In this document: positions 1 to 9,854 of the stretch, piece by piece | Numbering within the stretch: the first letter of the stretch is position 1 | How the letters are laid out: the number at the start of each line of letters is the position of its first letter | Origin: Brevibacillus antibioticus | Lineage (GTDB): Bacteria; Bacillota; Bacilli; Brevibacillales; Brevibacillaceae | DNA length: 64,000 nucleotides | NCBI RefSeq assembly: GCF_005217615.1 | Contig: NZ_SZNK01000001.1 | Location: forward strand, 2,437,501-2,501,500 | Direction: 5' to 3' | The notes under the pieces: model-generated | What the model saw: the letters and a program-made list of their open reading frames with translations, nothing else | The model's database searches: none | What the model was told of the DNA's origin: nothing | Program-made: the position numbers and the translations under genes

Positions 1-138
1 TAACAACAGTCCAAGCGCATCGATAATGATGGATTTACCGGCACCAGTCTCCCCTGTCAGGATGTTTAAGCCCTTTTGGAAAGAGACTGTCACTGATTTG
101 ATAATGGCAAAATTTCGGATCGAGAGTTCCACTAGCAT
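1..138 (-). CDS. recN: DNA repair protein RecN, N-terminal fragment
   Basis: This is the first 46 codons of an SMC-like ATPase that acts early in double-strand-break repair; the rest lies outside the window. The translation starts [13 protein letters not shown] and contains the Walker A motif GETGAGKS at about residues 29-36, which is typical of RecN. The ATG at 138 is preceded by an AAGGTGG ribosome binding site. It lies 16 bp downstream of argR on the same strand, the usual argR-recN order in Bacillales. The family is assigned from the N-terminus only. Confidence 0.9.
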   Translation of the reverse strand, partial: MLVELSIRNFAIIKSVTVSFQKGLNILTGETGAGKSIIIDALGLLL

Positions 139-154
139 CGCAAGCGACCACCTT

Positions 155-604
155 CTACAACATTTCCATTAAGCGTTTCGTCACTTCATTGGTATTTTCT
201 TTGGAACGGCAAATAATCAGGATGGTGTTGTCGCCACTGATAGTCCCCATGATTTCCTCCCAGGGAAGGTTGTCAATCAGTTCAGCTACCGCATTCGCAT
301 GTCCCGAAAGTGTCTTCAGTACAATAAAATGATCGGCTTGGTCAATGCTAATAAAGGAATCCACAAGCATGCGTTTCAGCTTTTGCAGTGGATTGAATTT
401 TTGTTCAGCAGGCATTGAATACTTATATCGCCCATCAGGGAGCGGCACTTTTACCAAGTGTAGTTCCTTGATGTCTCGGGATACAGTCGCTTGCGTTACG
501 TTAAAGCCAGCCGTCCGCAAGCGGTCCACCAGATCATCCTGTGTTTCCACCTCTTGTTTGCTGATGATCTCCCGAATACGAATATGTCGTTGCCCTTTGT
601 TCAT
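155..604 (-). CDS. argR: Arginine repressor ArgR/AhrC
   Basis: Transcriptional regulator that senses arginine, represses arginine biosynthesis and activates catabolism as a hexamer. The 149-residue product has the usual length. An N-terminal winged helix covers about residues 1-70, with the family motif [12 protein letters not shown] in the recognition region. The C-terminal arginine-binding/oligomerisation domain contains [13 protein letters not shown] chose the start [10 protein letters not shown] at 604 because this matches the family N-terminus; a longer frame reads through to 670 but would run into nadK. The start is 5 bp from the nadK stop, so the two are probably cotranscribed. Confidence 0.95.
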   Translation of the reverse strand: MNKGQRHIRIREIISKQEVETQDDLVDRLRTAGFNVTQATVSRDIKELHLVKVPLPDGRYKYSMPAEQKFNPLQKLKRMLVDSFISIDQADHFIVLKTLSGHANAVAELIDNLPWEEIMGTISGDNTILIICRSKENTNEVTKRLMEML

Positions 605-609
605 ATGGA

Positions 610-1467
610 TTACTCCCATTCCCCTTGTAATTTCGTTCGTATTGCTTCGAAAAAGCCACCTTTTTTCCACTTAATCAGCGGGGTAACACACGGTGACTTT
701 TTAATATAAATCTGATCGCCGCCCTCGAGTCGATAACCAAACTGCCCGTCAATAGACAGTCCCATCTCTTGATGTATGGCATCTACTTCGACCCGAATCG
801 TTTGATTGCCTGACAATACCATTGGCCGAGCCGTCAAGGAATGAGGGGCCACTGGTGTCAGTAATAGCATGTCCACATTGGGCGCCACTATTGGACCGCC
901 TGCTGAAAGTGAATATGCCGTTGATCCTGTCGGTGTGGAGACAATGACACCATCTCCACTGAACGTCGCGACGTACTCATCATCGAGAAAGACGGCACAT
1001 TGAATGATCCGACAAAATGACCCTTTGGCAATCCCTATATCATTCATGGCCGTGTATGTCCCCAGTGTGATTCCTTTTCGCACCAAACAAGCTTCCAGCA
1101 TGGCTCTTTTTTCAACGTCGTACTTTCCCGAAAGGAGATTATCTACAGCCTGGGGCAGATGCTCCGGTTCCGCTTCCGACAAAAAGCCCAACGTGCCTAA
1201 ATTAATCCCAAAGATCGGGATCGAGTGACCGGCAAGATGGCGAGCAATTCTGAGTAGCGTGCCATCGCCCCCTAATACACAAACCAAGTCCGCCTGCTTC
1301 CCCATCTCTTCTACAGATGTGCCCAGTTCTGGATGCCCTACATCTGATGCCACATGTTCATCCAGAAATACTTGTGCCCCTCTGTCCTCCAGTAAATACA
1401 GCAGTTCCCGTGCAACAATACGTGCTTCGGGTTTCCCTTTGTTCGCTATGATTCCAATTTTCTTCAC
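610..1467 (-). CDS. nadK: NAD kinase
   Basis: Phosphorylates NAD to NADP in the cytoplasm. The predicted product is 285 residues, normal for the family. The nucleotide-binding motif GGDGT is at about residues 66-70, followed by the conserved [16 protein letters not shown] segment. The frame is open to 1524, but the GTG at 1467 has a good Shine-Dalgarno (TTTTGGGGTGG, 5 nt away) and gives the family start [11 protein letters not shown]. It sits between tlyA and argR, an order common in Paenibacillaceae. A terminator after tlyA suggests that nadK-argR-recN have their own promoter, which I could not place with confidence. Confidence 0.93.
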   Translation of the reverse strand: MKKIGIIANKGKPEARIVARELLYLLEDRGAQVFLDEHVASDVGHPELGTSVEEMGKQADLVCVLGGDGTLLRIARHLAGHSIPIFGINLGTLGFLSEAEPEHLPQAVDNLLSGKYDVEKRAMLEACLVRKGITLGTYTAMNDIGIAKGSFCRIIQCAVFLDDEYVATFSGDGVIVSTPTGSTAYSLSAGGPIVAPNVDMLLLTPVAPHSLTARPMVLSGNQTIRVEVDAIHQEMGLSIDGQFGYRLEGGDQIYIKKSPCVTPLIKWKKGGFFEAIRTKLQGEWE

Positions 1468-1544
1468 GTGGTCCACCCCAAAACTGGTTGGTTGGAAATC
1501 CTTCTTGAACAACCTCATATACAAGTATACAACTTCACATGCAT

Positions 1545-1590
1545 AAATAAAAAGCCTCGATTGTGAATAAAACTCCCGAGGCTTTGGTTT
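1545..1590 (-). terminator. Rho-independent terminator after tlyA
   Basis: A 9-bp perfect stem (AAAGCCTCG at 1551-1559 with CGAGGCTTT at 1577-1585) is followed on the minus strand by a T-rich run. It lies 11 bp after the tlyA stop and separates dxs-tlyA from nadK. Confidence 0.85.
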
Positions 1591-1596
1591 TTTATC

Positions 1597-2415
1597 CTAT
1601 TTCAAATTCGCATGAGCAGACGCAACTACCTCTGTTACGCATTGCAACCAAGTTTCCGAATCCATGCCGCCCTCACTTTTCTGGACATGCATAACAAATT
1701 CAATATTTCCTTCTCCCCCTGTAATGGGAGAGTAGTCCAAGCCCTTTAGCGCGAAACCCAATCCACTGGCAAATTGACCGATGTCAGTTAATACGCTCTC
1801 ATGTACGTCTGGATCACGAACGATTCCATTCTTTCCGACTCTATCCTTGCCAGCTTCAAATTGAGGCTTGATCAGCGCGACGACATCACCGCCATCCGTC
1901 AGAAAACGGTACAGCACTGGCAAGATCAATCGCAGCGAAATAAACGATACGTCAATCGATGCCGCGTTTGGACGTTCATGTTCAAAAGCTTCCGGGTCCA
2001 TATGACGAAAATTCGTCCGTTCCATGACGACCACTCGTTCATCCTGTCGCAAGGTCCATGCGAGCTGTCCGTACCCGACATCAATAGCGTATACAAGTCG
2101 CGCACCGTTTTGCAGCGCACAGTCCGTAAAACCGCCAGTGGAGGCTCCGATGTCCATCATGACACGATCCTTCATGTCGATTGCAAAGACACGCAATGCC
2201 TTTTCTAACTTGAGGCCACCCCGACTCACATACGGATGTACCTCACCTTTCACCGTAATCGCAACATCCTCAGCAAATTTGGTTCCCGGCTTGTCACAGC
2301 GCTCGCCAGCTACTTGCACAAGTCCTGCCATTACGGCTGCTTTTGCTTTTTCTCTGGTCTCATAATGGCCTCTTTCAACCAAGAGAACATCAACCCGTTC
2401 TTTTCTTACACTCAT
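1597..2415 (-). CDS. tlyA: TlyA family RNA methyltransferase (S4 domain, YqxC-like)
   Basis: A 272-residue protein with an N-terminal S4 RNA-binding domain (about residues 5-65, starting [19 protein letters not shown]) and an FtsJ/RrmJ-type SAM-dependent methyltransferase domain. The SAM-binding loop reads [18 protein letters not shown]. Mycobacterial TlyA 2'-O-methylates 16S and 23S rRNA cytidines; the target of the Bacillus-type orthologue is less certain. It overlaps the end of dxs by 4 bp, so translational coupling is likely. The dxs-tlyA pairing is conserved in Bacillales. Confidence 0.9.
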   Translation of the reverse strand: MSVRKERVDVLLVERGHYETREKAKAAVMAGLVQVAGERCDKPGTKFAEDVAITVKGEVHPYVSRGGLKLEKALRVFAIDMKDRVMMDIGASTGGFTDCALQNGARLVYAIDVGYGQLAWTLRQDERVVVMERTNFRHMDPEAFEHERPNAASIDVSFISLRLILPVLYRFLTDGGDVVALIKPQFEAGKDRVGKNGIVRDPDVHESVLTDIGQFASGLGFALKGLDYSPITGGEGNIEFVMHVQKSEGGMDSETWLQCVTEVVASAHANLK

Positions 2416-4298
2416 GCTTCCACTACGCCCTTCGAAATTGGCATCAAGGATCGGACGCGAGCAGCGATATTATGAGCTGTGAGCCCTACCTCTTGCCGCT
2501 GTTCTTTCACACTTCCATGCTCAACAAAATAATCAGGTACCGCGACAACCTGTACATTCTTGCCGTGATAGCCTGCACGATTGTAGCATTCAATGACAGC
2601 GCTGCCGAATCCGCCCATTTCACAGCCCTCTTCGACCGTAATGATATCGTAGCCTTCCTTTGCCAGACGGAACAAAAGCTCTTCGTCCAACGGCTTACAA
2701 AAACGTGCATTGACCAGCATCGGCTTGATTCCTTCTTCTTGAAGCTGATTGACAGCCGCCTCAGCAATTTCGAATACGTGACCAAATGAGAGGATCGCAA
2801 CGTGATTGCCTTCACGTACAATCTCCGCTTTTCCGATAGGTAGCACTTGCAGATCGTCATCCATTTTGACTCCGCGAACCGGCAATCGCGGATAGCGATA
2901 AGAGATCGGACCCTCTTTATATTCCACAGCCGTCTTCATCATGTGACGCAGCTCATTTTCATCCTTTGGTGCCATAATGACCATATTCGGAATGATGCGC
3001 ATGAATGCCACATCATACATACCCTGGTGTGTCTCTCCATCTGCTCCAACGAGCCCAGCACGGTCAACGGCGAAAATCACATTGAGTTTTTGGCGTGCGA
3101 CATCGTGGATCAATTGATCGTAGGCTCTTTGCAAAAAGGTCGAATAAATTGCAAAGACCGGCTTCAACCCTTGTGTCGCTAATCCTGCCGCAAATGTACA
3201 TGCGTGCTGCTCTGCAATTCCGACGTCAAACAGTCTATCAGGGTACTTCTGCCCAAATTGGATCAAGCCTGAACCCGCTGGCATCGCAGGGGTAACAGCT
3301 ACGATCGATTTGTCTTCATCTGCGAGCTTCATCATCGTATCCGCAAAAACAGACGTATACGTTGGTGCAGATTTCGGTGTATCACCTGACTCGATTTTAT
3401 ATGTGCCGATACCATGCCACTTGACCGAGTCAGCTTCAGCTGGTGCATAGCCCAGTCCTTTTTTCGTGATGGCATGGATCAATACAGGTCCTTTTGTATG
3501 CTTGGCTGTCTTTAATGTATCGAGCAACAATTCCATGTTATGTCCGTCAATGGGACCAATATAAGTAAAGCCCAGCTCTTCGAAAAGAACGCCAGATACG
3601 AGCAGGTACTTCATGCTGTCCTTGAAACGTTCAGCCATGTGAGCTAATTTGCCCCCTACAGCCGGTATCGATTTCAACAAGCCTTCGACTTCATCCTTCG
3701 CCCACTGATAGTTCTCCGTCGAGCGAATTTTTCCCAAGTAATTGTGCAAGGCACCAACGTTTGGCGCAATAGACATCTCGTTATCATTTAACACAACGAT
3801 GACATTCTTGCGCTCATGACCGATGTGATTCAATGCCTCTAAAGCCATACCGCCTGTCAGCGCACCGTCACCGATCACAGCAACGACATGGTTCTTTTCT
3901 TTTTTCAAATCCCGCGCAGTCGCCATCCCCATTGCGGCAGACAACGACGTACTGCTATGCCCGGTTTCCCAGACGTCATGCGGGCTTTCCACCATTTTTG
4001 GAAACCCACACAGACCTTTGTACTGACGCAAGGTAGGAAACATCTCCCGGCGTCCGGTCAGCATTTTATGTACGTATGCTTGATGTCCGACATCCCAGAT
4101 GAGCTTGTCCTTGGGACTGTCAAAAACATAGTGCAGCGCTAGGGTCAGCTCGACGACTCCCAGATTCGGCGCGAGATGACCACCTGTTTTCGATAACGTC
4201 TCGATCAAAAACTGACGGATCTCGGATGCCAATGTATGTAGCTGCGGTTGCGTGCACTTTTTCAAGTCTTGAGGATCATTTATAGTAGTAAGCAGCAT
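2412..4298 (-). CDS. dxs: 1-deoxy-D-xylulose-5-phosphate synthase
   Basis: Thiamine-diphosphate enzyme that condenses pyruvate with glyceraldehyde-3-phosphate, the first step of the MEP isoprenoid pathway. The product is 628 residues, full length. The TPP-binding region contains [15 protein letters not shown] and [10 protein letters not shown]; the central transketolase domain has [15 protein letters not shown], followed by the C-terminal transketolase domain. Upstream at 6.3-8.8 kb is xseA-xseB-ispA, normally contiguous with dxs, but here the M3 peptidase gene intervenes. A TATAAT at 4423-4428 (minus strand) may be the -10 box, though its -35 is weak. Confidence 0.97.
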   Translation of the reverse strand: MLLTTINDPQDLKKCTQPQLHTLASEIRQFLIETLSKTGGHLAPNLGVVELTLALHYVFDSPKDKLIWDVGHQAYVHKMLTGRREMFPTLRQYKGLCGFPKMVESPHDVWETGHSSTSLSAAMGMATARDLKKEKNHVVAVIGDGALTGGMALEALNHIGHERKNVIVVLNDNEMSIAPNVGALHNYLGKIRSTENYQWAKDEVEGLLKSIPAVGGKLAHMAERFKDSMKYLLVSGVLFEELGFTYIGPIDGHNMELLLDTLKTAKHTKGPVLIHAITKKGLGYAPAEADSVKWHGIGTYKIESGDTPKSAPTYTSVFADTMMKLADEDKSIVAVTPAMPAGSGLIQFGQKYPDRLFDVGIAEQHACTFAAGLATQGLKPVFAIYSTFLQRAYDQLIHDVARQKLNVIFAVDRAGLVGADGETHQGMYDVAFMRIIPNMVIMAPKDENELRHMMKTAVEYKEGPISYRYPRLPVRGVKMDDDLQVLPIGKAEIVREGNHVAILSFGHVFEIAEAAVNQLQEEGIKPMLVNARFCKPLDEELLFRLAKEGYDIITVEEGCEMGGFGSAVIECYNRAGYHGKNVQVVAVPDYFVEHGSVKEQRQEVGLTAHNIAARVRSLMPISKGVVEA

Positions 4299-4546
4299 TG
4301 GTATTCCTCACTTTCCACTGTTCGTTCTCCGGCGATTGTGCATGCTGCATATCAATCAAGCCACTAGAAAACCCGGCTTTCCTTATTGCTATAGCCGATT
4401 CCGCTTATTTTCAGCTTGATTCATTATAACGGTTTCTTAATAAAAACACCACTTTTCATCAACATATACGAATATGAAAGCGATATCTCGCATTTTCTGG
4501 TAAGATGATTTTGAATACATACTCCGAACAAAAGAGGTGGACGTCC

Positions 4547-6241
4547 GTGAAGTTCTCACAAATTCAATATGAGCGCATGGATATGGACAAAGTTGAAGGA
4601 CAATTCACGCAATTATTGGAAGCGTTTCATCATGCAGCAAGCTTCACTGAGCAAGATACGCTCATGGCTCAATTGAACAAACTGCGACAAGAAGTGGAAT
4701 CAGCGCGGAATATCGCACAAATTCGCCACACGATCAATACAGAAGATCCTTTCTACAAAGCGGAGCAGGACTATTGGGATGAAGCAACTCCTTTGTATAC
4801 CGGAATCGTTTCCCGCTACTATCAGGCGATCGTCGATTCTCCCTTCCGTGCCGACTTGGAAGAAAAATGGGGTGCACAGCTGTTTCGCATCGCGGAGAGC
4901 ACACTCCGTACATTTTCGCCAGAAGTCATTTCAGATTTGCAGGAAGAAAACCGTTTGGCTAGTCAATATGTCGCCCTGAAAGCTTCTGCCAAAATCATGT
5001 TTGAAGGAGAAGAGCGAAACCTTTCAGAGATCGTTCCTTTTACAATCGCGAAGGATAGAGACCTGCGCAAACGTGCTAATGAAGCGAAGTATGATTTTAT
5101 GCGGCAACATACGGACGAATTTGATCGCATTTACGATACTCTCGTCAAGGTACGCACACGCATCGCCAAAAAACTCGGCTTCAATAGCTTTGTGGAGCTA
5201 GGCTATGCACGTATGAACCGTTCCGATTACAACGCAGAAATGGTAGCTAGTTTCCGCCAGCAAGTGCTTGAGCACATCGTTCCAGTAGCATCAAAGCTCG
5301 TTGAACGTCAGCGCCAGCGCATTGGTGTCGATACACTTGAGTATTACGATCTTTCCTTTGATTTTGCTACAGGGAATCCAAGCCCGAAAGGCCCGCCGGA
5401 ATGGATTGTGGAAAACGGGAAAAAGATGTATGCCGAGTTGTCACCTGAAACCGACGAATTTTACAACTTCATGCTGGACAATGAATGTTTAGATCTATTG
5501 AGCAAAAAAGGAAAGGCTACAGGCGGCTACTGTGAATACATTAGCCAATACAGGCTCCCCTTTATTTTCGCCAATTTTAATGGTACATCCGGTGATATTG
5601 ACGTACTTACCCACGAGGCAGGACATGCGTTTCAGGTATATGTAAGCCGAGATTTTGAAGTGCCTGAATATCATTTCCCAACCTATGAGGCATGTGAAAT
5701 TCATTCGATGAGCATGGAATTTTTGACGTGGCCATGGATGGATCATTTTTTCAAAGAGGATACCGACAAATACAAATTCTCTCATCTGAGTAGTGGACTC
5801 CAGTTCATTCCGTACGGCGTGTCTGTCGATGAATTCCAGCATGTTGTCTACGAGAACCCAGATATGACCCCGGCAGAGCGCAAACGGGCTTGGCGTGAAA
5901 TTGAGCGCAAGTACCTCCCACATCGCAATTATGCACAGAACGAGTATCTTGAGGAGGGCGGGTTCTGGCAGCAGCAAACGCATATTTTTCAAAGCCCCTT
6001 CTATTACATCGACTACACACTGGCCCAGATTTGTGCGTTCCAATTTTGGAAAAGGTCACAATCTGAGCCAAAACAAGCTTGGGAGGATTATTTGACGCTT
6101 TGCCGCGAGGGCGGAAGCAAATCGTTCCTCGAGCTGGTGCAAGTGGCAAAGCTTTATTCTCCATTTGAGGAAGACTGCATACCATCGGTGATTGGCGAGA
6201 TTGAACAGTTTTTAAACAGCATTGACGATAAAAGTTTGTGA
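4547..6241 (+). CDS. M3 family oligoendopeptidase
   Basis: Cytoplasmic zinc metallopeptidase of the thimet/PepF superfamily, expected to cleave short peptides. The 564-residue product has the active-site helix HEAGHAFQ at about residue 348, with the downstream glutamate in YEACEIHSMSMEF. There is no signal peptide. The frame opens at 4505, but the GTG at 4547 is preceded by AAGAGGTGG at ideal spacing. The gene runs against the surrounding minus-strand genes and separates ispA from dxs. The subfamily is the Bacillales M3 type distinct from classical PepF; the substrate is unknown. Confidence 0.9.
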   Translation: MKFSQIQYERMDMDKVEGQFTQLLEAFHHAASFTEQDTLMAQLNKLRQEVESARNIAQIRHTINTEDPFYKAEQDYWDEATPLYTGIVSRYYQAIVDSPFRADLEEKWGAQLFRIAESTLRTFSPEVISDLQEENRLASQYVALKASAKIMFEGEERNLSEIVPFTIAKDRDLRKRANEAKYDFMRQHTDEFDRIYDTLVKVRTRIAKKLGFNSFVELGYARMNRSDYNAEMVASFRQQVLEHIVPVASKLVERQRQRIGVDTLEYYDLSFDFATGNPSPKGPPEWIVENGKKMYAELSPETDEFYNFMLDNECLDLLSKKGKATGGYCEYISQYRLPFIFANFNGTSGDIDVLTHEAGHAFQVYVSRDFEVPEYHFPTYEACEIHSMSMEFLTWPWMDHFFKEDTDKYKFSHLSSGLQFIPYGVSVDEFQHVVYENPDMTPAERKRAWREIERKYLPHRNYAQNEYLEEGGFWQQQTHIFQSPFYYIDYTLAQICAFQFWKRSQSEPKQAWEDYLTLCREGGSKSFLELVQVAKLYSPFEEDCIPSVIGEIEQFLNSIDDKSL

Positions 6242-6257
6242 TAGGCAGGTAAACAAA

Positions 6258-6296
6258 AAAGCTGGCATTACCCTTATGGGTTGCCAGCTTTCCCTT
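6258..6296. terminator. Bidirectional terminator between the M3 peptidase gene and ispA
   Basis: A 10-bp perfect stem (AAAGCTGGCA at 6258-6267 with TGCCAGCTTT at 6282-6291) stands between two convergent genes. A/T tracts on both sides fit termination in both directions. Confidence 0.85.
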
Positions 6297-7197
6297 ATTT
6301 ATTGCGATCACGCACATAGTCCGCCAACGGGCTGAGTGCAGAGTTCTCGATTCCCGCATCTGCAAGCGCTGCTTTTGCCTCAGCAATCAATTCGTCAAGA
6401 CGCGCCTTCGATTCGGCTAGACCAAGAAGTGATGGATACGTCGCCTTTTCCCGATCCGCATCGCTGCCAACTGCTTTCCCCAGCTCTTGGGCATCCCCTT
6501 CGACATTCAAGATGTCATCCTGAATTTGAAAAGCAAGACCAATGCAAAGACCATAGCGTGTCAATGCTTCCATTTGACCTTCGGATGCTTCTGCGAGGTA
6601 GCCTCCCCCGCGCAGGGCTGAGATCAAGAGATCACCTGTTTTGTGACGATGGATATATTCGAGCTGATCCAGATTAAGGCGCTTGCTCTCCCCTTCAATA
6701 TCAGCCATCTGTCCGCCGACCATGCCAGTTGCTCCTGCACGTTTTCCCAGCTCCGCAATCAGGTTCACGGTAGTAGCCGCTGAAACATCGGTGCGATCCA
6801 TGTAAGCTTCTGCAATGTATGCAAACGCACGCGTCAGCAAGGCATCTCCTGCGAGAATGGCTGTTGCTTCACCGAATACTTTGTGATTAGTCGGTTTTCC
6901 GCGACGAAGATCATCGTCGTCCATCGCAGGGAGGTCATCGTGAATTAAGGAGTACGTATGTATCATTTCCAAGGCAACCGCAAATGCCACGCCCCGTTCA
7001 ATTGGCTTGTCCAATGCTTCGAGGACCGCCAACACCAGCATGGGACGGAGCCTCTTTCCGCCTGCCATGAGCGAATACTTCATGGATTCGTACAAGTTTT
7101 CCGGAACTCCTTGCTGCTCAAGAGCTGGCAGGAGTCTTTGTTCTATATAGGCGGTCTTTTCTACTAAATAACTCTCGAATGTATGCACGCCGATCAT
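6295..7197 (-). CDS. ispA: Polyprenyl (farnesyl) diphosphate synthase
   Basis: Condenses isopentenyl diphosphate with allylic diphosphates to farnesyl diphosphate. The 300-residue product has the first aspartate-rich motif in DDLPAMDDDDLRRG and the second in QIQDDILNVEGD, with the substrate-binding GGKRLRP. The true start is the ATG at 7197: its A-T-G-A overlaps the xseB stop, and upstream in-frame codons lie inside xseB. The xseA-xseB-ispA overlaps mark one transcript that supplies the same pathway as the nearby dxs. Confidence 0.95.
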   Translation of the reverse strand: MIGVHTFESYLVEKTAYIEQRLLPALEQQGVPENLYESMKYSLMAGGKRLRPMLVLAVLEALDKPIERGVAFAVALEMIHTYSLIHDDLPAMDDDDLRRGKPTNHKVFGEATAILAGDALLTRAFAYIAEAYMDRTDVSAATTVNLIAELGKRAGATGMVGGQMADIEGESKRLNLDQLEYIHRHKTGDLLISALRGGGYLAEASEGQMEALTRYGLCIGLAFQIQDDILNVEGDAQELGKAVGSDADREKATYPSLLGLAESKARLDELIAEAKAALADAGIENSALSPLADYVRDRNK

Positions 7198-7448
7198 GAT
7201 TCTCCTTCCACGCGAAAAGCCTTCTGCTTTACCTGTCCGTCTTCTTCCACCAACTGGGTAATCTTCGCTTCGATCGCGTCCAGCTTTTGACCACAAATTC
7301 TGGAAAGGGTTACTCCTTCCTGATATAAAGTAATCGCTTCTTCGAGAGGAATATCTCCTTCCTCGAGTCGATTGACGACTTCTTCCAGGCGCTTCATCGC
7401 GTCCTCGAACTGCATATCAGTCTCTTGTTCTGTTTTCTTGCGAGCCAC
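7194..7448 (-). CDS. xseB: Exodeoxyribonuclease VII small subunit
   Basis: An 84-residue coiled-coil subunit of the ssDNA-specific exonuclease VII. The family core FEDAMKRLEEVVNRLEEGDI and the following LEEAITLYQEG are clear. It overlaps the xseA end by 32 bp and the ispA start by 3-4 bp, so it is translationally coupled on both sides. Confidence 0.95.
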   Translation of the reverse strand: MARKKTEQETDMQFEDAMKRLEEVVNRLEEGDIPLEEAITLYQEGVTLSRICGQKLDAIEAKITQLVEEDGQVKQKAFRVEGES

Positions 7449-8799
7449 TCTGCTTCTCCTCCTCCCGGTTCACTTTTTCCACACGCGCAGTCGCACTGCC
7501 ATCACTTAATCGTACCATGATCGCGTCACCAGGGGCAAACTGTTCCACCGATTTCACGAGTCTGTCATTGGTGTATACGAGTGAGAATCCACGCTGCATG
7601 ACCTTCAGTGGACTCAGCGCTTCCAATGTAGCTATGCGAGCTGCGAATGCCATTCTTTTTTGATTGAGACGCCCCAGCATCCGCTCGTCCAGAGTCGCGC
7701 GGAGTGTAGACAGATTTTTTCTTTTATCCCCAATTTGATCAGCGAGGCGATAGCGCTTGATCTGTTCGTCCAATCGCGTATAGCGTTCGCGTCTTCTGTC
7801 CAGCAAATGCTTCATCGATTGACGCATCCGCAAATGTGCCCGATCCAATCGTTCAGAGGCTTCCTCAAGTCTCCGCTCCGGTTGGCGCATCGCATACGAA
7901 TTACTCAAGCGTGTCAAACGGTTTCTCTGCTCTGTCATGGTACCACGCACTGCTCGATGCATCCGTATTTCGAGCTGCCGCACTCTCTCGACCCATTCCA
8001 AATAATGCGGTACAGCCAACTCAGCCGCTGCTGTCGGCGTAGCTGCCCGGACATCTGCTACGAAATCGGCGATCGTCACATCCGTCTCATGTCCTACAGC
8101 GGAGATGACGGGGATGAGTGATGCAGCAATTGCCCTCGCTACGTTTTCATCATTAAACGCCCACAGCTCCTCGATGGAACCGCCACCGCGCCCTACGATG
8201 AGAACATCAACGTCAGGCTGAGCGTTCATGATCCGAATAGCGGAGACAATCGATGCGGGTGCATCCGCACCTTGGACAACGGCTGGTGAAAGTACGATCT
8301 CTGCCTGCGGATACCGTCTACGAATCGTTGTGCAAATATCCCGGATGGCAGCACCTGTCGGAGAAGTGACGACACCGACACGTTTTGGAAAACGCGGGAG
8401 CATCCGCTTCCTCTCCGCTGCAAACAACCCTTCTAGCGCCAATTTTTCTTTCAGCTGTTCAAATGCTAAATAGAGCGAGCCGAGACCATCTGGTTGCATC
8501 TCTTTGGCGTACAGCTGATACGCCCCGTCCCGTTCGTATGCAGAAATAGAACCGCGTACAATCGCTTTTGCTCCATCTTTGGGCAAGAATCGCAGGAAGC
8601 GGTTATGACTCGCAAACATGACGACTTTGATGCGTGACTGCTTGTCCTTTAGCGTGAAATACATATGACCGCTGGAGTGGTGGGTAAAATTGGAGATTTC
8701 TCCTCTCACCCATATATCTTGCAGGTAGGGTTCCTTTTCCAGAACCAGCTTAATATAACGATTGAGATCACTGACGGATAAGATATCTTGTAATGCCAT
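7417..8799 (-). CDS. xseA: Exodeoxyribonuclease VII large subunit
   Basis: Catalytic subunit of exonuclease VII, which degrades single-stranded DNA to oligonucleotides. The 460-residue product has an N-terminal OB-fold (LSVSDLNRYIKLVLE, then the IWVRGEISNF motif), the catalytic domain with VGVVTSPTGAAIRD and GRGGGSIEELWAFND, and a long helical XseB-binding region. The start at 8799 follows AAAGGAGGGG. The gene order xseA-xseB-ispA is standard in Firmicutes. Confidence 0.96.
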   Translation of the reverse strand: MALQDILSVSDLNRYIKLVLEKEPYLQDIWVRGEISNFTHHSSGHMYFTLKDKQSRIKVVMFASHNRFLRFLPKDGAKAIVRGSISAYERDGAYQLYAKEMQPDGLGSLYLAFEQLKEKLALEGLFAAERKRMLPRFPKRVGVVTSPTGAAIRDICTTIRRRYPQAEIVLSPAVVQGADAPASIVSAIRIMNAQPDVDVLIVGRGGGSIEELWAFNDENVARAIAASLIPVISAVGHETDVTIADFVADVRAATPTAAAELAVPHYLEWVERVRQLEIRMHRAVRGTMTEQRNRLTRLSNSYAMRQPERRLEEASERLDRAHLRMRQSMKHLLDRRRERYTRLDEQIKRYRLADQIGDKRKNLSTLRATLDERMLGRLNQKRMAFAARIATLEALSPLKVMQRGFSLVYTNDRLVKSVEQFAPGDAIMVRLSDGSATARVEKVNREEEKQSGSQENRTRD

Positions 8800-8854
8800 G
8801 CGGCCCCTCCTTTACAAAAACTTGGCTTTGCCGTGGATGTAACAAGGACTATGC

Positions 8855-8889
8855 AAAAGAATGGATAAAGCTTATGCCTCATCCATTCT
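8855..8889 (-). terminator. Terminator after folD
   Basis: A perfect 9-bp stem (AGAATGGAT at 8858-8866 with ATCCATTCT at 8881-8889) is followed by a short T run on the minus strand. It lies 23 bp past the folD stop, between folD and xseA. Confidence 0.65.
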
Positions 8890-8911
8890 ATAATAAGTTA
8901 CCGATATTCTT

Positions 8912-9766
8912 CTATTGTTTTGCTTGCTTTTTCGCCGCTGTAACGGTATTTTTCAGCAGCATCGTAATCGTCATCGGGCCAACACCGCCCGGGACTGGGG
9001 TGATAAAGCTAGCCACTTCTTTGACTTCGTCGAACTTGACATCTCCAACGAGCTTACCCGTTTCGATGCGATTCACACCAACATCAATGACGACAGCACC
9101 CGGTTTAACATGCTCCTTGCCGATCATATGAGCCCTACCAGTTGCAACGACGAGGATATCTGCCTTTTGGGTGTATTCCTCGAGATGTTGCGTACGAGAA
9201 TGACACATGGTTACCGTAGCATTTTCCTGTTGCAACAGCAATGAGACCGGCTTACCAACGATGTTGCTGCGTCCGATCACCACTGCATGTTTGCCTGCCA
9301 TCTGGGTGCCTGTGCGCTTGATCAATTCAATAATTCCGTGCGGTGTGCAAGGAAGCATCGTATCATTTCCCAATACCATGTTTCCTATGCTAATCGGGTG
9401 GAAACCGTCCACATCTTTTTCAGGAGCAATGGCTTCAATTACCGCATGCTCTGAAATATGAGCAGGAAGAGGAAGCTGAACCAAAATCCCATTAACGTTC
9501 GGATTTTCGTTCAACTGTTGAATGATAACCAACAACTCTTCCTCAGTGATGTCAGCGTCCTTCATCATGATCTCGGATGTAATACCGACTTCCTCGCAGC
9601 CTTTTGCTTTACCACGCACATAGGAGTGAGAAGCTGGGTCGTCTCCTACAATGACAACGGTCAAACCCGGTACGATCCCTTGTTTTTTCAATTCAGCTAC
9701 TTCGTTCGCCAATTCGGCCCGAATACTCTGTGCTACTTCTTTTCCCTGGAGAATGGTTGCAGCCAT
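8912..9766 (-). CDS. folD: Bifunctional methylene-THF dehydrogenase / methenyl-THF cyclohydrolase
   Basis: Interconverts 5,10-methylene-THF and 10-formyl-THF, so it links to the glycine-cleavage C1 supply encoded near 40 kb. The 284-residue product has the family motifs [14 protein letters not shown] (catalytic Lys), [12 protein letters not shown] and [18 protein letters not shown], the NADP-binding loop. A terminator follows. The start ATG at 9766 has an upstream GGAGGCAT-like site. Confidence 0.96.
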   Translation of the reverse strand: MAATILQGKEVAQSIRAELANEVAELKKQGIVPGLTVVIVGDDPASHSYVRGKAKGCEEVGITSEIMMKDADITEEELLVIIQQLNENPNVNGILVQLPLPAHISEHAVIEAIAPEKDVDGFHPISIGNMVLGNDTMLPCTPHGIIELIKRTGTQMAGKHAVVIGRSNIVGKPVSLLLQQENATVTMCHSRTQHLEEYTQKADILVVATGRAHMIGKEHVKPGAVVIDVGVNRIETGKLVGDVKFDEVKEVASFITPVPGGVGPMTITMLLKNTVTAAKKQAKQ

Positions 9767-9854
9767 GGAGAAAATGCCTCCTTTATCAACGTCGATACGT
9801 TAAGTGTACCGATTTCCCCCTCAGCTGTAAAGCCGAATTATAAAAAGTTTTCAT

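Noticed and set aside
4423-4428. A firm sigma-A promoter call for dxs
   Set aside because: The -10 TATAAT is perfect, but no acceptable -35 stands at 16-18 bp, so it is only mentioned under dxs.
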